Program-made: the position numbers and the translations under genes
The notes under the pieces: generated by a model
The model's input: only the letters and a program-made list of their open reading frames with translations
Told to the model about the DNA's origin: nothing
The model's database searches: none
NCBI RefSeq assembly: GCF_900111135.1
Contig: NZ_FOGF01000001.1
Span: 52,202 to 116,201, forward strand
DNA from: Granulicatella balaenopterae
GTDB taxonomy: Bacteria; Bacillota; Bacilli; Lactobacillales; Aerococcaceae
Length of the DNA stretch: 64,000 nucleotides
Direction: 5' to 3'
In this document: positions 8,151 to 17,626 of the stretch, one piece after another
How the letters are laid out: every line of letters starts with the position of its first letter
How positions within the stretch are numbered: the first letter of the stretch is position 1

Positions 8151-10358
8151 ATGAAACAAAAATTAAGGTATGTACAAAGGAAGTTAGGAACTTTTTACCT
8201 TCCGATACTATTGGCACTATTTGTTGTTATTTCAGTATTAATTAGTTGGACCAGTATTAGACCTAAACAATACTCTTTCCAATTGAATGAAGTAGCACAA
8301 GAGACTATTCGTGCTACTAGAACTGTAGAAGATACCGAACAAACAAAAATTAATAAACAAGTTGCTAGTGATAGCGTCGTTGATATCTATCATTATGATA
8401 GCGAGATTGTGAATCAGCAATTAGACTATATTACGAACTTTTTCTCAGCTATTCGCGTAGTTGCAGGGAAATCATCAGCAGATATTGGTATGGCTCTAGG
8501 AAAGGTGTCAAGCGATGATAGTACTACCTCTAAAAATTATGTAGCGACTATGGAAGATCGTGTACAATTTTTCCGTAAGAGCTTGGATGAAACCAATAAA
8601 AATATTAAAGATTATGCTGTTTTTATTCCAGATTGGGCAATTAGTGCGGTATTAAGTGCTAATGATACACAATTAACCAATTACGAAACAGTACTCCATC
8701 AAATTGTTCAAGAAGAAATGTCTACATCAATTAAAGAGTCAAATCTTACAGAAGTTACAGAAGAAGCGGATAAGCGATTATTTTATTATAATTTCACTGA
8801 TAAAGAGCGTGAATTATTAGAAGAATTGCTAAATAATGCGATTATTAGTAATAATGTATTAGATACCCAAGCAACAGAACGAGCCAAGGAAGCGGCTGCT
8901 GATGCGGTTAATCCGGTAAAAATTCTTCAAGGACAAGTTATTGTACAAAAAGGACAAGTCATCAATACAACCGATATTAAGCAATTAGAATTATTAGGAA
9001 TGATGAATAGTACTCCAAGTTATCATGTATTATTAGGTTATATTGCTTTATTAGCGATTGTAGTGATTGTATTAGCGAAAAATTATTACAGAGAATTAAA
9101 GAAATGTACTACCGAAGATCAAAAGGAAACAGTTGCTACTCAAACAACAGCTTTTGTATTTTTCTTTATCATTTCACTAATTGGTTTAGTAGTTATTCAA
9201 TTAATTCAAGCAAGGGGTACTGATGAAGTTGGTTTATTATTCCCTGTTGGAGCAATTACTTATTTAGTTTATCGTGCGACTCATAAAATGCGTTATGCTT
9301 TAGGGACATTAACTTTTCTTCCGATATTTGCATTGTTTATCTATCAAACAGAATCAAATCTTTTACAAGTCATTATTGTTTTCTCATTTTATTTATTGGT
9401 GGGGATGATTGGTTTTGTATTAGCATTACAAGCAGATAAACGTGAATTGTCTATGAAACATTTTTTATCGGTTGTTATTATTCATGTATTAGCGATTAGT
9501 CCATTGGTTTTATATAGTAATTATGAAATCTATTCAAAACCAGTAGTCTTAATGTTAATCTTTTCGGTGATTAATGCGATTGAGACAGTCTTAATACCGG
9601 TTATTGTTGAGCCGTATGTAGAGTATTTATTTGAAGATAGCTCAGTCTTATTATTAACTGAATTATCAAATCCAAACCAAGAATTACTAAAACAATTAAT
9701 TACGATTGCGCCAGGAACCTATCATCATAGTTTAATGGTTGCTAATATTTCAGCCAATTGTGTGGAAGCGGTAGGGGGAGATTCACTTCTTGCTAGAGTG
9801 GCAAGTTATTATCATGATATTGGTAAGATTGAACACCCATTATTCTTTATTGAGAATTTACCTGCTGGAATGGAAAGCCCACATAAATTATTAACCCCAT
9901 ATGAATCTAAAGAGATTATCTTTGGACATGTAACTAAGGGAGTAAAAATTTTGGAACAGCACGGCTTACCACAACCAATTATTGATGTATGTGCCCAACA
10001 CCATGGTACAACCCTAATGAAATACTTCTATGCAGAAGCCTTAAAATCAGATCCTGACGCTAAAGAAGAAGATTTTAGATATCCAGGACCAAAGCCACAA
10101 ACAAAAGAGGCAGCTATTATTAATTTAGTAGATAGTGCTGAAGCTGCTACACGTGCGATGAAAGAGCCAACCTTAGAAAAAGTTGAAAAACTAGTTCATG
10201 GATTAGTGATGAGTCGTGTAGAAGATGAACAATATATTGAATGTAATTTAACAATTCAAGAATTGAAAATCGTTGAGAAAAATATCGTCACCTCTTTAAA
10301 TGGAACATTCCATTCAAGAATCGAATACCCAACGATTAATAAGAAAGGAAGTAAATAG
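8151..10358 (+). CDS. pgpH: 7TM-HD cyclic-di-AMP phosphodiesterase PgpH
   Basis: A 735-residue membrane protein. One N-terminal TM segment (YLPILLALFVVISVLIS region) is followed by a ~250-residue extracellular 7TMR-HDED domain, a cluster of about seven TM helices (residues ~290-500) and a cytoplasmic HD domain. HD residues are seen in YHHSLMVANI, SYYHDIGKIEHP (H555-D556), FGHVTKGVKI and AQHHGT. PgpH proteins hydrolyse c-di-AMP to pApA and so affect potassium and osmotic balance and wall stress. It lies between phoH and ybeY, as usual. Confidence 0.95.
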   Translation: MKQKLRYVQRKLGTFYLPILLALFVVISVLISWTSIRPKQYSFQLNEVAQETIRATRTVEDTEQTKINKQVASDSVVDIYHYDSEIVNQQLDYITNFFSAIRVVAGKSSADIGMALGKVSSDDSTTSKNYVATMEDRVQFFRKSLDETNKNIKDYAVFIPDWAISAVLSANDTQLTNYETVLHQIVQEEMSTSIKESNLTEVTEEADKRLFYYNFTDKERELLEELLNNAIISNNVLDTQATERAKEAAADAVNPVKILQGQVIVQKGQVINTTDIKQLELLGMMNSTPSYHVLLGYIALLAIVVIVLAKNYYRELKKCTTEDQKETVATQTTAFVFFFIISLIGLVVIQLIQARGTDEVGLLFPVGAITYLVYRATHKMRYALGTLTFLPIFALFIYQTESNLLQVIIVFSFYLLVGMIGFVLALQADKRELSMKHFLSVVIIHVLAISPLVLYSNYEIYSKPVVLMLIFSVINAIETVLIPVIVEPYVEYLFEDSSVLLLTELSNPNQELLKQLITIAPGTYHHSLMVANISANCVEAVGGDSLLARVASYYHDIGKIEHPLFFIENLPAGMESPHKLLTPYESKEIIFGHVTKGVKILEQHGLPQPIIDVCAQHHGTTLMKYFYAEALKSDPDAKEEDFRYPGPKPQTKEAAIINLVDSAEAATRAMKEPTLEKVEKLVHGLVMSRVEDEQYIECNLTIQELKIVEKNIVTSLNGTFHSRIEYPTINKKGSK

Positions 10359-10359
10359 C

Positions 10360-10842
10360 ATGCAAGTTGAATTAATCGATGAAACAGAAGTAGTAGAACA
10401 AGCTTTTCAAGATTTAGTAGAAGATATTGTTAAGTTCGCAGCTGATTATATGAAATATCCAGCCAATCGTGAATGTTCCATTACTTTTATTTCAAACGAA
10501 AGAATTCGTGAAATTAATCGCGAATTTCGTAATAAAGATGCAGTAACAGATGTCATTAGTTTTGCGTTAAATGATGATGATGCTGATTTATTCTCTATGA
10601 TGGAGATTGAAGGCGAGGATACTGATTTTGTAACAACAATTGGGGATATTGTTATCTCAGTAGACCGTGCTAAAGAGCAAGCAGCAGATTATGGTCATTC
10701 AATTGAGCGTGAGCTTGGATTCTTAGCATTACATGGATTCTTACATTTAAATGGTTATGATCACCAAACGCCTGAAGAAGAAGCAGAAATGATGGGGCTT
10801 CAGGAAGAAATCTTAACAGCATATGGTTTACAAAGAGATTAA
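10360..10842 (+). CDS. ybeY: Endoribonuclease YbeY (rRNA maturation)
   Basis: A 160-residue UPF0054 metalloprotein needed for 16S rRNA 3' maturation and ribosome quality control in other bacteria. The zinc motif H-x3-H-x5-H is present as LHGFLHLNGYDH, with upstream segments NREFRNKDAVTDVISF and GDIVISVDRAKEQA. The ATG at 10360, one base after the pgpH stop and preceded by AAAGGAAG, is preferred over the longer overlapping frame. Confidence 0.96.
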   Translation: MQVELIDETEVVEQAFQDLVEDIVKFAADYMKYPANRECSITFISNERIREINREFRNKDAVTDVISFALNDDDADLFSMMEIEGEDTDFVTTIGDIVISVDRAKEQAADYGHSIERELGFLALHGFLHLNGYDHQTPEEEAEMMGLQEEILTAYGLQRD

Positions 10843-11230
10843 TAAGCAAACGGAAAAGAACCCCGACTTTTTCCAATCATTTCGTCATGCGATAGATGGT
10901 ATTATTACTGTCTATCGTGATGAGCGAAATATGCGCTACCATACCTTAATTGGTGTCATTCCATTAGTATTAGCATGGTTCCTTAATGTTTCAGCTTTAG
11001 AGTGGATTATGCTAATCTTTTGCATATTCTTTGTGATATTGATGGAATTTTTAAATACTATTACGGAAAATGTAGTGGATTTAATTGTGGATCATAAGTA
11101 TCATATTTTAGCAAAGAAAGCTAAGGATATTGCAGCCGGGTCAGTATTAATTACGGCCGCATTTACGGTAATAGTAGCAGGTATTATTTTTATACCAAAA
11201 ATTATAGATTTACTAGTAATGAATAGATAG
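10823..11230 (+). CDS. dgkA: Diacylglycerol/undecaprenol kinase
   Basis: A 135-residue DgkA-type kinase with three TM helices and the family signature [14 protein letters not shown]...[14 protein letters not shown]. In Gram-positives these enzymes mostly phosphorylate undecaprenol, recycling the lipid carrier for wall synthesis. The start overlaps ybeY by 20 bp, indicating translational coupling. Confidence 0.93.
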   Translation: MVYKEINKQTEKNPDFFQSFRHAIDGIITVYRDERNMRYHTLIGVIPLVLAWFLNVSALEWIMLIFCIFFVILMEFLNTITENVVDLIVDHKYHILAKKAKDIAAGSVLITAAFTVIVAGIIFIPKIIDLLVMNR

Positions 11231-11238
11231 GAGAATAT

Positions 11239-12153
11239 ATGTTTAATAAACCAGGATTCAAATCAGGCTTCGTTGCCATCGTAGGGCGTCCCAATGTAGG
11301 GAAATCAACATTTATGAACAGAGTATTAGGTCAAAAAATTGCGATTATGTCCGACAAAGCTCAAACAACAAGAAATAAAATTCAAGGTGTCTATACACAA
11401 GATGACGCACAAATCGTATTCTTAGATACACCAGGAATTCACAAACCTAAACACGAATTAGGGAACTTCATGGTAGAAAGTGCTTATTCAGCTTTAAAAG
11501 AAATCGATGCCGTCTTATTTATGGTTAATGCCAATGAAAAGCGTGGACCAGGAGATGACTTTATCATTGAAAAGCTAAAAAATGTTAAAGCACCAATCTT
11601 CTTAGTTGTAAACAAAATCGATTTAGTATCACCAGACGAATTAATTGAACGTATTGATCGTTACCAAGATACAATTAATTTTGAAAAAGTCATTCCAATT
11701 TCTGCTTTAGAAGGAAATAATGTCGATACATTAATGACGGAATTAGTAGACGCTTTACCAGAAGGACCACAATACTATCCAAGTGATCAAGTAACTGACC
11801 ACCCAGAATATTTCATCGTTTCTGAATTAATTCGTGAAAAAATCTTACAATTAACTCAAGAAGAAATTCCTCACTCAGTTGCCGTAACCGTTGATAAAAT
11901 GCAACGTGATGAATACGATAAAGTCCATGTATATGCGAATATTATTGTAGAACGTTCATCTCAAAAAGGAATGGTCATCGGTAAAGGTGGTAAATTATTA
12001 AAAGAAGTCGGTATCCGCGCAAGAAAAGATATCGAAGCTTTATTAGGGAATAAAGTCTATTTAGAATTATGGGTGAAAGTCGATAAAGATTGGCGTAAGA
12101 AAAAATCTCATATTGAAGATATGGGTTATCGTACAAGTGATTACAAAAAATAA
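11239..12153 (+). CDS. era: GTPase Era
   Basis: A 304-residue 30S assembly GTPase that binds the 3' end of 16S rRNA. G1 is [10 protein letters not shown]2 region TTRNKIQG, G3 DTPGIH, G4 NKID, G5 SALEG. The C-terminal KH domain contains [19 protein letters not shown]. The GAGAATAT spacing gives a normal start. It sits between dgkA and recO, the standard order. Confidence 0.99.
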   Translation: MFNKPGFKSGFVAIVGRPNVGKSTFMNRVLGQKIAIMSDKAQTTRNKIQGVYTQDDAQIVFLDTPGIHKPKHELGNFMVESAYSALKEIDAVLFMVNANEKRGPGDDFIIEKLKNVKAPIFLVVNKIDLVSPDELIERIDRYQDTINFEKVIPISALEGNNVDTLMTELVDALPEGPQYYPSDQVTDHPEYFIVSELIREKILQLTQEEIPHSVAVTVDKMQRDEYDKVHVYANIIVERSSQKGMVIGKGGKLLKEVGIRARKDIEALLGNKVYLELWVKVDKDWRKKKSHIEDMGYRTSDYKK

Positions 12154-12167
12154 AAATAGGTGATTAG

Positions 12168-12947
12168 ATGACTTATTACCAAGAATTTGAGGGGATTGTC
12201 TTATTTCAATTACCTCATCGAGAAAAAGATGCTTTAGTAAAAATCTTTACAAAAGAGCATGGAAAAATGATGTTTTTTTTAAAAAACTTACAACAAAATA
12301 ATCATCCTTTAAAAGCGGCTTCGGTACCATTTTCGAAAGCCGTCTTTTTAGGACATATTTCAGACCAAGGGCTATCTTTTTTAAAGGATAGTCGTGATTT
12401 AGTTCATTGTACCAGTGTTTTTGAAGATATTTATAAAAATGCTTATGCAACATATATGATGCATTTGGCTGATGCGGCGATTGAAGACCGTATTAAATCA
12501 GTGGCTTTGTATCAATTACTAGATGAATCTTTATTTGCTTTACAAAAGACGGATTGCCCGCAATTAGTGGTTCATTATTTTGAGATAAAGATGTTAGCAT
12601 TTTTTGGTCTTAAAATGAATTGGGAGCATTGTGCTTTTTGTCAACAAACAAAAGGGGCATTTGACTTTTCAATTCCGCAACAATCGATTATTTGTTCAAG
12701 ACATTTTGACGAAGATCCTTATCGTATGCAAATGTCACCGAAAGCCTTGCATATTGCGCGTCAATTAGCCTTTATTAAGAGTCCTAGACAATTAGGTCAA
12801 GTGCACCTTCATTCAGAGACACTAGCTGATTTAAAGCGTTTAATGGATGAAATATATGAAGAATATGTGGGGATTCATTTGAAAAGTAAAAAATATATAG
12901 AACAAATGATTGATTGGGAGAAAAAATTAACACAAATAAAAAAATAA
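12168..12947 (+). CDS. recO: DNA repair protein RecO
   Basis: A 259-residue RecO with an N-terminal OB fold (YQEFEGIVLFQLPHREKDALVKIFTKEHGK) and a zinc-finger-like segment CAFCQQTKGAFDF...SIICSRH. It acts with RecF/RecR to load RecA at SSB-coated gaps. It lies 14 bp after era. The neighbouring downstream gene is a sensor kinase, not the glyQ found here in many relatives. Confidence 0.95.
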   Translation: MTYYQEFEGIVLFQLPHREKDALVKIFTKEHGKMMFFLKNLQQNNHPLKAASVPFSKAVFLGHISDQGLSFLKDSRDLVHCTSVFEDIYKNAYATYMMHLADAAIEDRIKSVALYQLLDESLFALQKTDCPQLVVHYFEIKMLAFFGLKMNWEHCAFCQQTKGAFDFSIPQQSIICSRHFDEDPYRMQMSPKALHIARQLAFIKSPRQLGQVHLHSETLADLKRLMDEIYEEYVGIHLKSKKYIEQMIDWEKKLTQIKK

Positions 12948-12969
12948 AAAAGAAAGGTAGAGAGATATT

Positions 12970-14616
12970 ATGAAAAATAACTTCGAGCAACAATTACGAA
13001 AAGACATTTTAAAACGTAATATCTTTCTATCAGTTTTATTAGTAATTGTCTTTTTTTGTAGTAGTTTACTTGGAATTTTGAGTTATGAATATCATCAGAT
13101 CATAAGCTTTACCCAAGAGACTAGTAAAAAAATTGATGAGGTAAGTAGTGGTATTGATGGGTATTTGACAGCTATTAGTAATTATGAAGCCAAACTTTTT
13201 TTAGCAAGTCAAGAAAACAAACGCATTAAATATACTAATTTTTATAATGAGCATGGAACAAGTTTGTCAACGGATTTAGATATCGTGAATGTTGATTTTG
13301 AAGAAGTCTTCTCGACGAATAATCAGACTGTTAAGAGCTTGCTTTTTGATTATTTAAAGACAGTTTGCCAAAGTGTGGATTTTAAAGAGAATCCAATGAT
13401 TGTTAGGATTTTTCATGATTTAGATGGTACAAGCTTTTTATTACAAGTTAAGCCCATTAGACAAGCAGGGAAAATCATTGGTTATGGGGTGGTTAGTCTG
13501 TCTAGTGATGAATTGCAACCCTTGATTCAGCATAGTGCGACTCATTATGTTGTTATGGACCAATTTAATAATTGTTTATTAACAAGTTCTGAACAATTTG
13601 TAGAAGGCTCATTAGATAAATTTGCCGAAGCATATCGTCATGTTCCGCGAATTTCCGTTAAGAATGGGCAATTAGTTTTTGCTAAAAAGCAACTGCTAGC
13701 AAATGGCTTAGAATTATTTACGTATAATAATGCCGTATCTGTGATGTTGTTATTTATTGTTATTTTAATTTTGGTGGGTATCCTGAGTATGGTCTTATTA
13801 GTAGAATCTTTTCGAATTTCTAAGACAATTGCGAAACGGAATGCCAAGTCAGTTAATCAATTAGTGAAAGAAACAGAATTAATTGTTCATGGTTATCAAA
13901 TGAAGATTAATATGGATACAGGTGATGAATTTGAATATTTAGCTACTCAAATTAATAAGATGATTAATATTTTAAATCGGATGCACCATAATACATTATT
14001 ATTAGAAAAAGAAAAACGACAAATGGAAAAATTATTATTAGACGCCCAGTTTAGGCCACATTTTTTATATAATACATTAGAGACAATGCGCGTAACGTGC
14101 TTTGATAATCCTAAAGTAACGGAAGCTTTAATCTTATCATTGAATCGTATTTTGCGGTATAGTGTTGATGATGGCTTGACAGATGTTATTTTAGAGGATG
14201 ATTTAGAAGTATTAGAGGAATTTATGTACATTAATAGTGTGCGTTATCAAAAGTTTTCTTATGTGGTTGATGTAGAAGAAAGTCTTTTAATGCAAGTCTA
14301 CCCTAAATTATTTTTATTACCATTAGTTGAAAATGCCTTGAAATATGGTATGCAATCAAGAGAAGATTTAGAAATTACTATTAAAGGCTATGTAAAAGGG
14401 GATAAAGCCTATTTTGATGTGTGTGATAATGGAGCAATCTGTAATGAGGAAGCTAAGGAAAGAATTTATCAACAAATTAATGGATCAGGCACCTTGCATG
14501 GTATATCGAATATTATCCGTCGTCTTCAAATGATGGACAAACAACCAGAATTAGTAATTCTTCGAGAACATCATCAAAATATTTTCCGAATTATTGTTAA
14601 GAATGGAGGGATTTGA
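12970..14616 (+). CDS. YesM/LytS-type sensor histidine kinase
   Basis: A 548-residue membrane kinase. TM1 lies at ~15-40 (FLSVLLVIVFFCSSLLGIL), followed by a ~215-residue extracellular sensor domain, TM2 (VMLLFIVILILVGILSMVLLV, ~257-278), a HAMP-like linker and a His_kinase domain of the YesM class with RPHFLYNTLETM (phospho-acceptor H364). The ATPase N box is LPLVENALKYG, with a GSGTLHGISNI G box. It overlaps the response-regulator gene by 1 bp. The pair stands just before an ABC importer, so the external domain probably senses the importer's substrate (inference). Confidence 0.93.
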   Translation: MKNNFEQQLRKDILKRNIFLSVLLVIVFFCSSLLGILSYEYHQIISFTQETSKKIDEVSSGIDGYLTAISNYEAKLFLASQENKRIKYTNFYNEHGTSLSTDLDIVNVDFEEVFSTNNQTVKSLLFDYLKTVCQSVDFKENPMIVRIFHDLDGTSFLLQVKPIRQAGKIIGYGVVSLSSDELQPLIQHSATHYVVMDQFNNCLLTSSEQFVEGSLDKFAEAYRHVPRISVKNGQLVFAKKQLLANGLELFTYNNAVSVMLLFIVILILVGILSMVLLVESFRISKTIAKRNAKSVNQLVKETELIVHGYQMKINMDTGDEFEYLATQINKMINILNRMHHNTLLLEKEKRQMEKLLLDAQFRPHFLYNTLETMRVTCFDNPKVTEALILSLNRILRYSVDDGLTDVILEDDLEVLEEFMYINSVRYQKFSYVVDVEESLLMQVYPKLFLLPLVENALKYGMQSREDLEITIKGYVKGDKAYFDVCDNGAICNEEAKERIYQQINGSGTLHGISNIIRRLQMMDKQPELVILREHHQNIFRIIVKNGGI

Positions 14617-15380
14617 TGTTAAAAGTCGTAATTGTAGAAGATGAACACTTAATTCGTAAATGGATTAAGAACTGTCTGGAGACAAGTGATTTTGACATAA
14701 AAGTTGTTGGTGAAGCTTGTAATGGTGTAGAAGGAATTCAATTGATTGAAGCTAAGCAACCAGCTATTGTCTTAACAGATTTGAATATGCCACTTAAAAC
14801 AGGTTTTGAAATGTTTGAAGCAACCACACATCTTAGTTATGAAAAAATAGTCTTGTCGGGCTATAATGATTTTCATAATGCACGAGAGGCCATCAAATAC
14901 CAAGTCGTTGATTTTGTCGCGAAACCAATTCGTGCGGAAGAATTATACAAAGCCCTCCAAATTGCGATTTATCGTTATCAGCAAATGAATGTAAACCAAC
15001 AAACTCAGATTGAAACAGCAAAAGTTGATATTGGATTAGCAACCTACCACGGCAATGATGAATGTGTTTTAAAAACATTAGCGTATTTACATCAGAATTA
15101 TTCCGACAATAATACTATTGCTGAGATTTCTTTTCAATTGGGTTATAGTGAAAGTTATCTCTATAAGCGCTTTAAAGAAGAGATGGGCTTAACCATTAAT
15201 CAATATAAGACCAAATACCGCATTTTGAAAGCCTTAAAATATATGGAAGATCAACCACATCTAAAAATATATGAAATTGCTGATGCAGTAGGTTTTAGTG
15301 ATTATAATTACTTTAATCGTGTTTTTAAAAAAATAATTGGAATGAACGCCTCAGATTATAAAGAAAAACTCCAAGAGTAG
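14616..15380 (+). CDS. YesN/AraC-type response regulator
   Basis: A 254-residue regulator. The receiver domain has the acidic pair EDE, phospho-acceptor D55 in VLTDLNMP and the conserved Lys in FVAKPIRAEE. A C-terminal AraC double HTH follows (LAYLHQNYSDNNTIAEISFQLGYSESYLYKRFKEEMG and IYEIADAVGFSDYNYFNRVFKKIIGMNASDYK). The ATG in TTTGATG overlaps the kinase stop; GGAGGG lies 6 bp upstream. It most likely activates the importer genes beginning 106 bp downstream. Confidence 0.93.
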   Translation: MLKVVIVEDEHLIRKWIKNCLETSDFDIKVVGEACNGVEGIQLIEAKQPAIVLTDLNMPLKTGFEMFEATTHLSYEKIVLSGYNDFHNAREAIKYQVVDFVAKPIRAEELYKALQIAIYRYQQMNVNQQTQIETAKVDIGLATYHGNDECVLKTLAYLHQNYSDNNTIAEISFQLGYSESYLYKRFKEEMGLTINQYKTKYRILKALKYMEDQPHLKIYEIADAVGFSDYNYFNRVFKKIIGMNASDYKEKLQE

Positions 15381-15410
15381 AGAATTCTCTCTATTTTGTG
15401 GAGTTTTTTT
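15368..15410 (+). terminator. Terminator after the response regulator
   Basis: ACTCCA...TAGAGA pairs with TCTCTA...TGGAGT (interrupted stem), followed by TTTTTTT. The stem includes the stop codon, and it separates the two-component genes from the ABC genes. Confidence 0.7.
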
Positions 15411-15416
15411 ATGTAT

Positions 15417-15430
15417 TGAAAACGCTTTTT
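15417..15430. promoter_or_regulatory. Candidate cre (CcpA) site 1
   Basis: TGAAAACGCTTTTT matches TGWAANCGNTNWCA at all but the last two positions. It lies in the 105-bp gap before the binding-protein gene. Confidence 0.5.
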
Positions 15431-15449
15431 TGGTATATCCTTAATGTAT

Positions 15450-15463
15450 AGAAAACGTTAACA
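15450..15463. promoter_or_regulatory. Candidate cre (CcpA) site 2
   Basis: AGAAAACGTTAACA matches 13 of 14 positions of the catabolite-responsive element consensus. It sits 23 bp upstream of the binding-protein start, where bound CcpA would block transcription. Confidence 0.6.
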
Positions 15464-15485
15464 AATCAATCAGGAGGTTTTTATA

Positions 15486-16508
15486 ATGAAAAAAAGTATT
15501 AAATTTTTAGCAGCTAGTGTATTAGCTTTAGGATTAGTAGGTTGTTCTAATGGCGCAACAGATGATAATGCAGCAGATAAATTAGTCGTATATTCTCCAA
15601 ACTCAGAAGGATTAATTAATGCAACAATTCCTGCTTTTGAACAAAAATATGGCGTTGAAGTAGAATTAATTCAAGCTGGTACAGGTGAGTTGTTCAAGAA
15701 AATTGAAAGTGAAAAAGAAGCTCCAGTTGCAGACGTTATTTTTGGTGGATCATATACACAATATGCAACTAATGGTGAATATTTTGCTGAATATGTCTCT
15801 CCAGAAGATGAAAATGTTGTTGAACAATACCGTAATACAACAGGATATTCAACACCTTATACTTTAGATGGTAGTGTATTAATCGTGAATCCTGATTTAA
15901 CAGAAGGTATGAATATTACAGGATATAAAGATTTATTAAATACAGACTTAAAAGGGAAAATCGCAACAGCTGATCCGGCTAACTCATCAAGTGCATTTGC
16001 GCAACTAACTAATATGTTGATTGACAATGGTGGCTATGAAAGTGACGCTGCTTGGAAATATGTATTTGACTTATTTGACTTAATTGATGGTAAAGTATCA
16101 TCAAGTTCATCAAATGTTTATAAAACGGTAGCAGATGGTGAAATGGCAGTAGGATTAACTTATGAAGATCCAACTGTTAAATTATTAAACGATGGCGCAA
16201 ATGTAGAAATTGTTTACCCAGAAGAAGGAACAGTCTTCTTACCAGCATCAGCAGCCATCATTAAAGATGCACCACATATGGATAATGCGAAAAAATTTAT
16301 TGATTTTATTATTTCACAAGAAACACAAGATGTATTAGGAACAACAACAACTAATCGTCCAGTACGTATTGGTGCAAAAACTAGTGATAATATGAAACCA
16401 ATTGACGAAATTAAAATCTCAGAAGAAGATTACACATATGTTATTGAGCACAAAGCAGAAATCGTAGACCGTTACAATGAAGTATTTATTGACACACAAT
16501 CTAACTAA
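15486..16508 (+). CDS. ABC importer binding lipoprotein (FbpA/AfuA-like)
   Basis: A 340-residue extracellular solute-binding lipoprotein with lipobox LGLVGC (Cys20). It has the class-2 type binding fold of the Fe3+/putrescine/2-aminoethylphosphonate group (LVVYSPNSEGLINATIPAFEQKYGVEVELIQAGTGELFKKIESEK; SSSNVYKTVADGEMAVGLTYEDP). Such proteins are usually annotated as iron-binding, but some relatives bind sugar phosphates. Adjacent YesMN-type regulators and cre-like sites favour an organic, carbon-related ligand here (inference). A strong AGGAGG precedes the ATG. Confidence 0.88.
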   Translation: MKKSIKFLAASVLALGLVGCSNGATDDNAADKLVVYSPNSEGLINATIPAFEQKYGVEVELIQAGTGELFKKIESEKEAPVADVIFGGSYTQYATNGEYFAEYVSPEDENVVEQYRNTTGYSTPYTLDGSVLIVNPDLTEGMNITGYKDLLNTDLKGKIATADPANSSSAFAQLTNMLIDNGGYESDAAWKYVFDLFDLIDGKVSSSSSNVYKTVADGEMAVGLTYEDPTVKLLNDGANVEIVYPEEGTVFLPASAAIIKDAPHMDNAKKFIDFIISQETQDVLGTTTTNRPVRIGAKTSDNMKPIDEIKISEEDYTYVIEHKAEIVDRYNEVFIDTQSN

Positions 16509-16528
16509 AGCCAGAGAGGAATGATTTG

Positions 16529-17626
16529 ATGAGTAAAATTGTTATAGATAATGCGAAAAAAGTATTTGGGGATACAACCGTAATTGAAGATTTAAATGTT
16601 CATATTCCAGATGGTAGCTTATTTACCTTATTAGGACCTTCAGGATGTGGGAAAACAACACTATTACGTATGATTGCAGGTTTTAACTCAATTGAAGGCG
16701 GAGATTTTTATTTTGGAGAAAATAGAATTAACGATATTGAACCTAGTAAACGAAATATCGGTATGGTTTTCCAAAACTATGCAATTTTTCCTCATTTAAC
16801 CGTTAAAGATAATGTAGCTTTTGGATTAAAACAACGTAAATTACCCAAAGACGAAATCGAAAAAACAACTGAAAAATATTTAAAATTAATGCAAATTGAT
16901 CAATATAAAGATCGTAAACCAGAACAATTAAGTGGTGGACAACAACAACGTGTAGCCCTAGCTAGAGCCTTAGCCATCCACCCAGATGTATTATTAATGG
17001 ATGAACCACTATCAAACTTAGATGCTAAACTTAGAGTAGATATGCGTCAAGCGATTAGAGAAATCCAACATGAAGTTGGTATTACAACAGTATACGTAAC
17101 TCATGACCAAGAAGAAGCAATGGCTATCTCAGACCAAATTGCTGTAATGTATGGTGGTGAAATCCAACAAATCGGACGTCCAAAAGAATTATATCACCGT
17201 CCAAATAATACATTTGTGGCAACATTTATCGGTCGTACAAATATTATTGATGCAAAATTAGTTAACCATGATGGAAAAGCTCATTTACAATTTGAAAATG
17301 GTCAAGAATTAGCATATCCATTATTAGATGGTGCCAAAGATCAAGCAATTAAAGTAAGTATTCGTCCAGAAGAATTTATGCGTGAAGCTGATGGTGAATT
17401 TGAAGCAACGATTGAAGATAGTGTTTATTTAGGTAGTGTTACTGAATATTATGTGACAATTCCAGGCTTCAATCAACGTGTTCAAGTCAGCGAAGAATCA
17501 ACTTTCAATGAAGATTTAGGGAAAGGAGATACATTCAAATTAGCTGTTAATTTACAAAAAATCAATGTATTTACAGCAGATGGGTCACAAAACCTTTTAG
17601 GAGGTGGCGCGCATGCAAAAGGATAG
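16529..17626 (+). CDS. ABC importer ATPase (FbpC/PotA-like)
   Basis: A 365-residue ATPase with Walker A GPSGCGKTT, Q-loop FQNYAIFPH, signature LSGGQQQRVALARAL, Walker B LLMDEPLSNLD, and H-loop VTHDQEEA. A C-terminal TOBE regulatory domain (~residues 240-350) is typical of FbpC/PotA/MalK-class importers. AGAGGA precedes the ATG at 16529; the TTG three bases upstream is also in frame. The gene overlaps the permease start by 14 bp. Confidence 0.93.
   Translation: MSKIVIDNAKKVFGDTTVIEDLNVHIPDGSLFTLLGPSGCGKTTLLRMIAGFNSIEGGDFYFGENRINDIEPSKRNIGMVFQNYAIFPHLTVKDNVAFGLKQRKLPKDEIEKTTEKYLKLMQIDQYKDRKPEQLSGGQQQRVALARALAIHPDVLLMDEPLSNLDAKLRVDMRQAIREIQHEVGITTVYVTHDQEEAMAISDQIAVMYGGEIQQIGRPKELYHRPNNTFVATFIGRTNIIDAKLVNHDGKAHLQFENGQELAYPLLDGAKDQAIKVSIRPEEFMREADGEFEATIEDSVYLGSVTEYYVTIPGFNQRVQVSEESTFNEDLGKGDTFKLAVNLQKINVFTADGSQNLLGGGAHAKG

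Noticed and set aside
15381..15485. Fur box before the FbpA-like lipoprotein
   Set aside because: No GATAATGATAATCATTATC-type or PerR-type dyad is present; the symmetric elements there fit cre sites instead.
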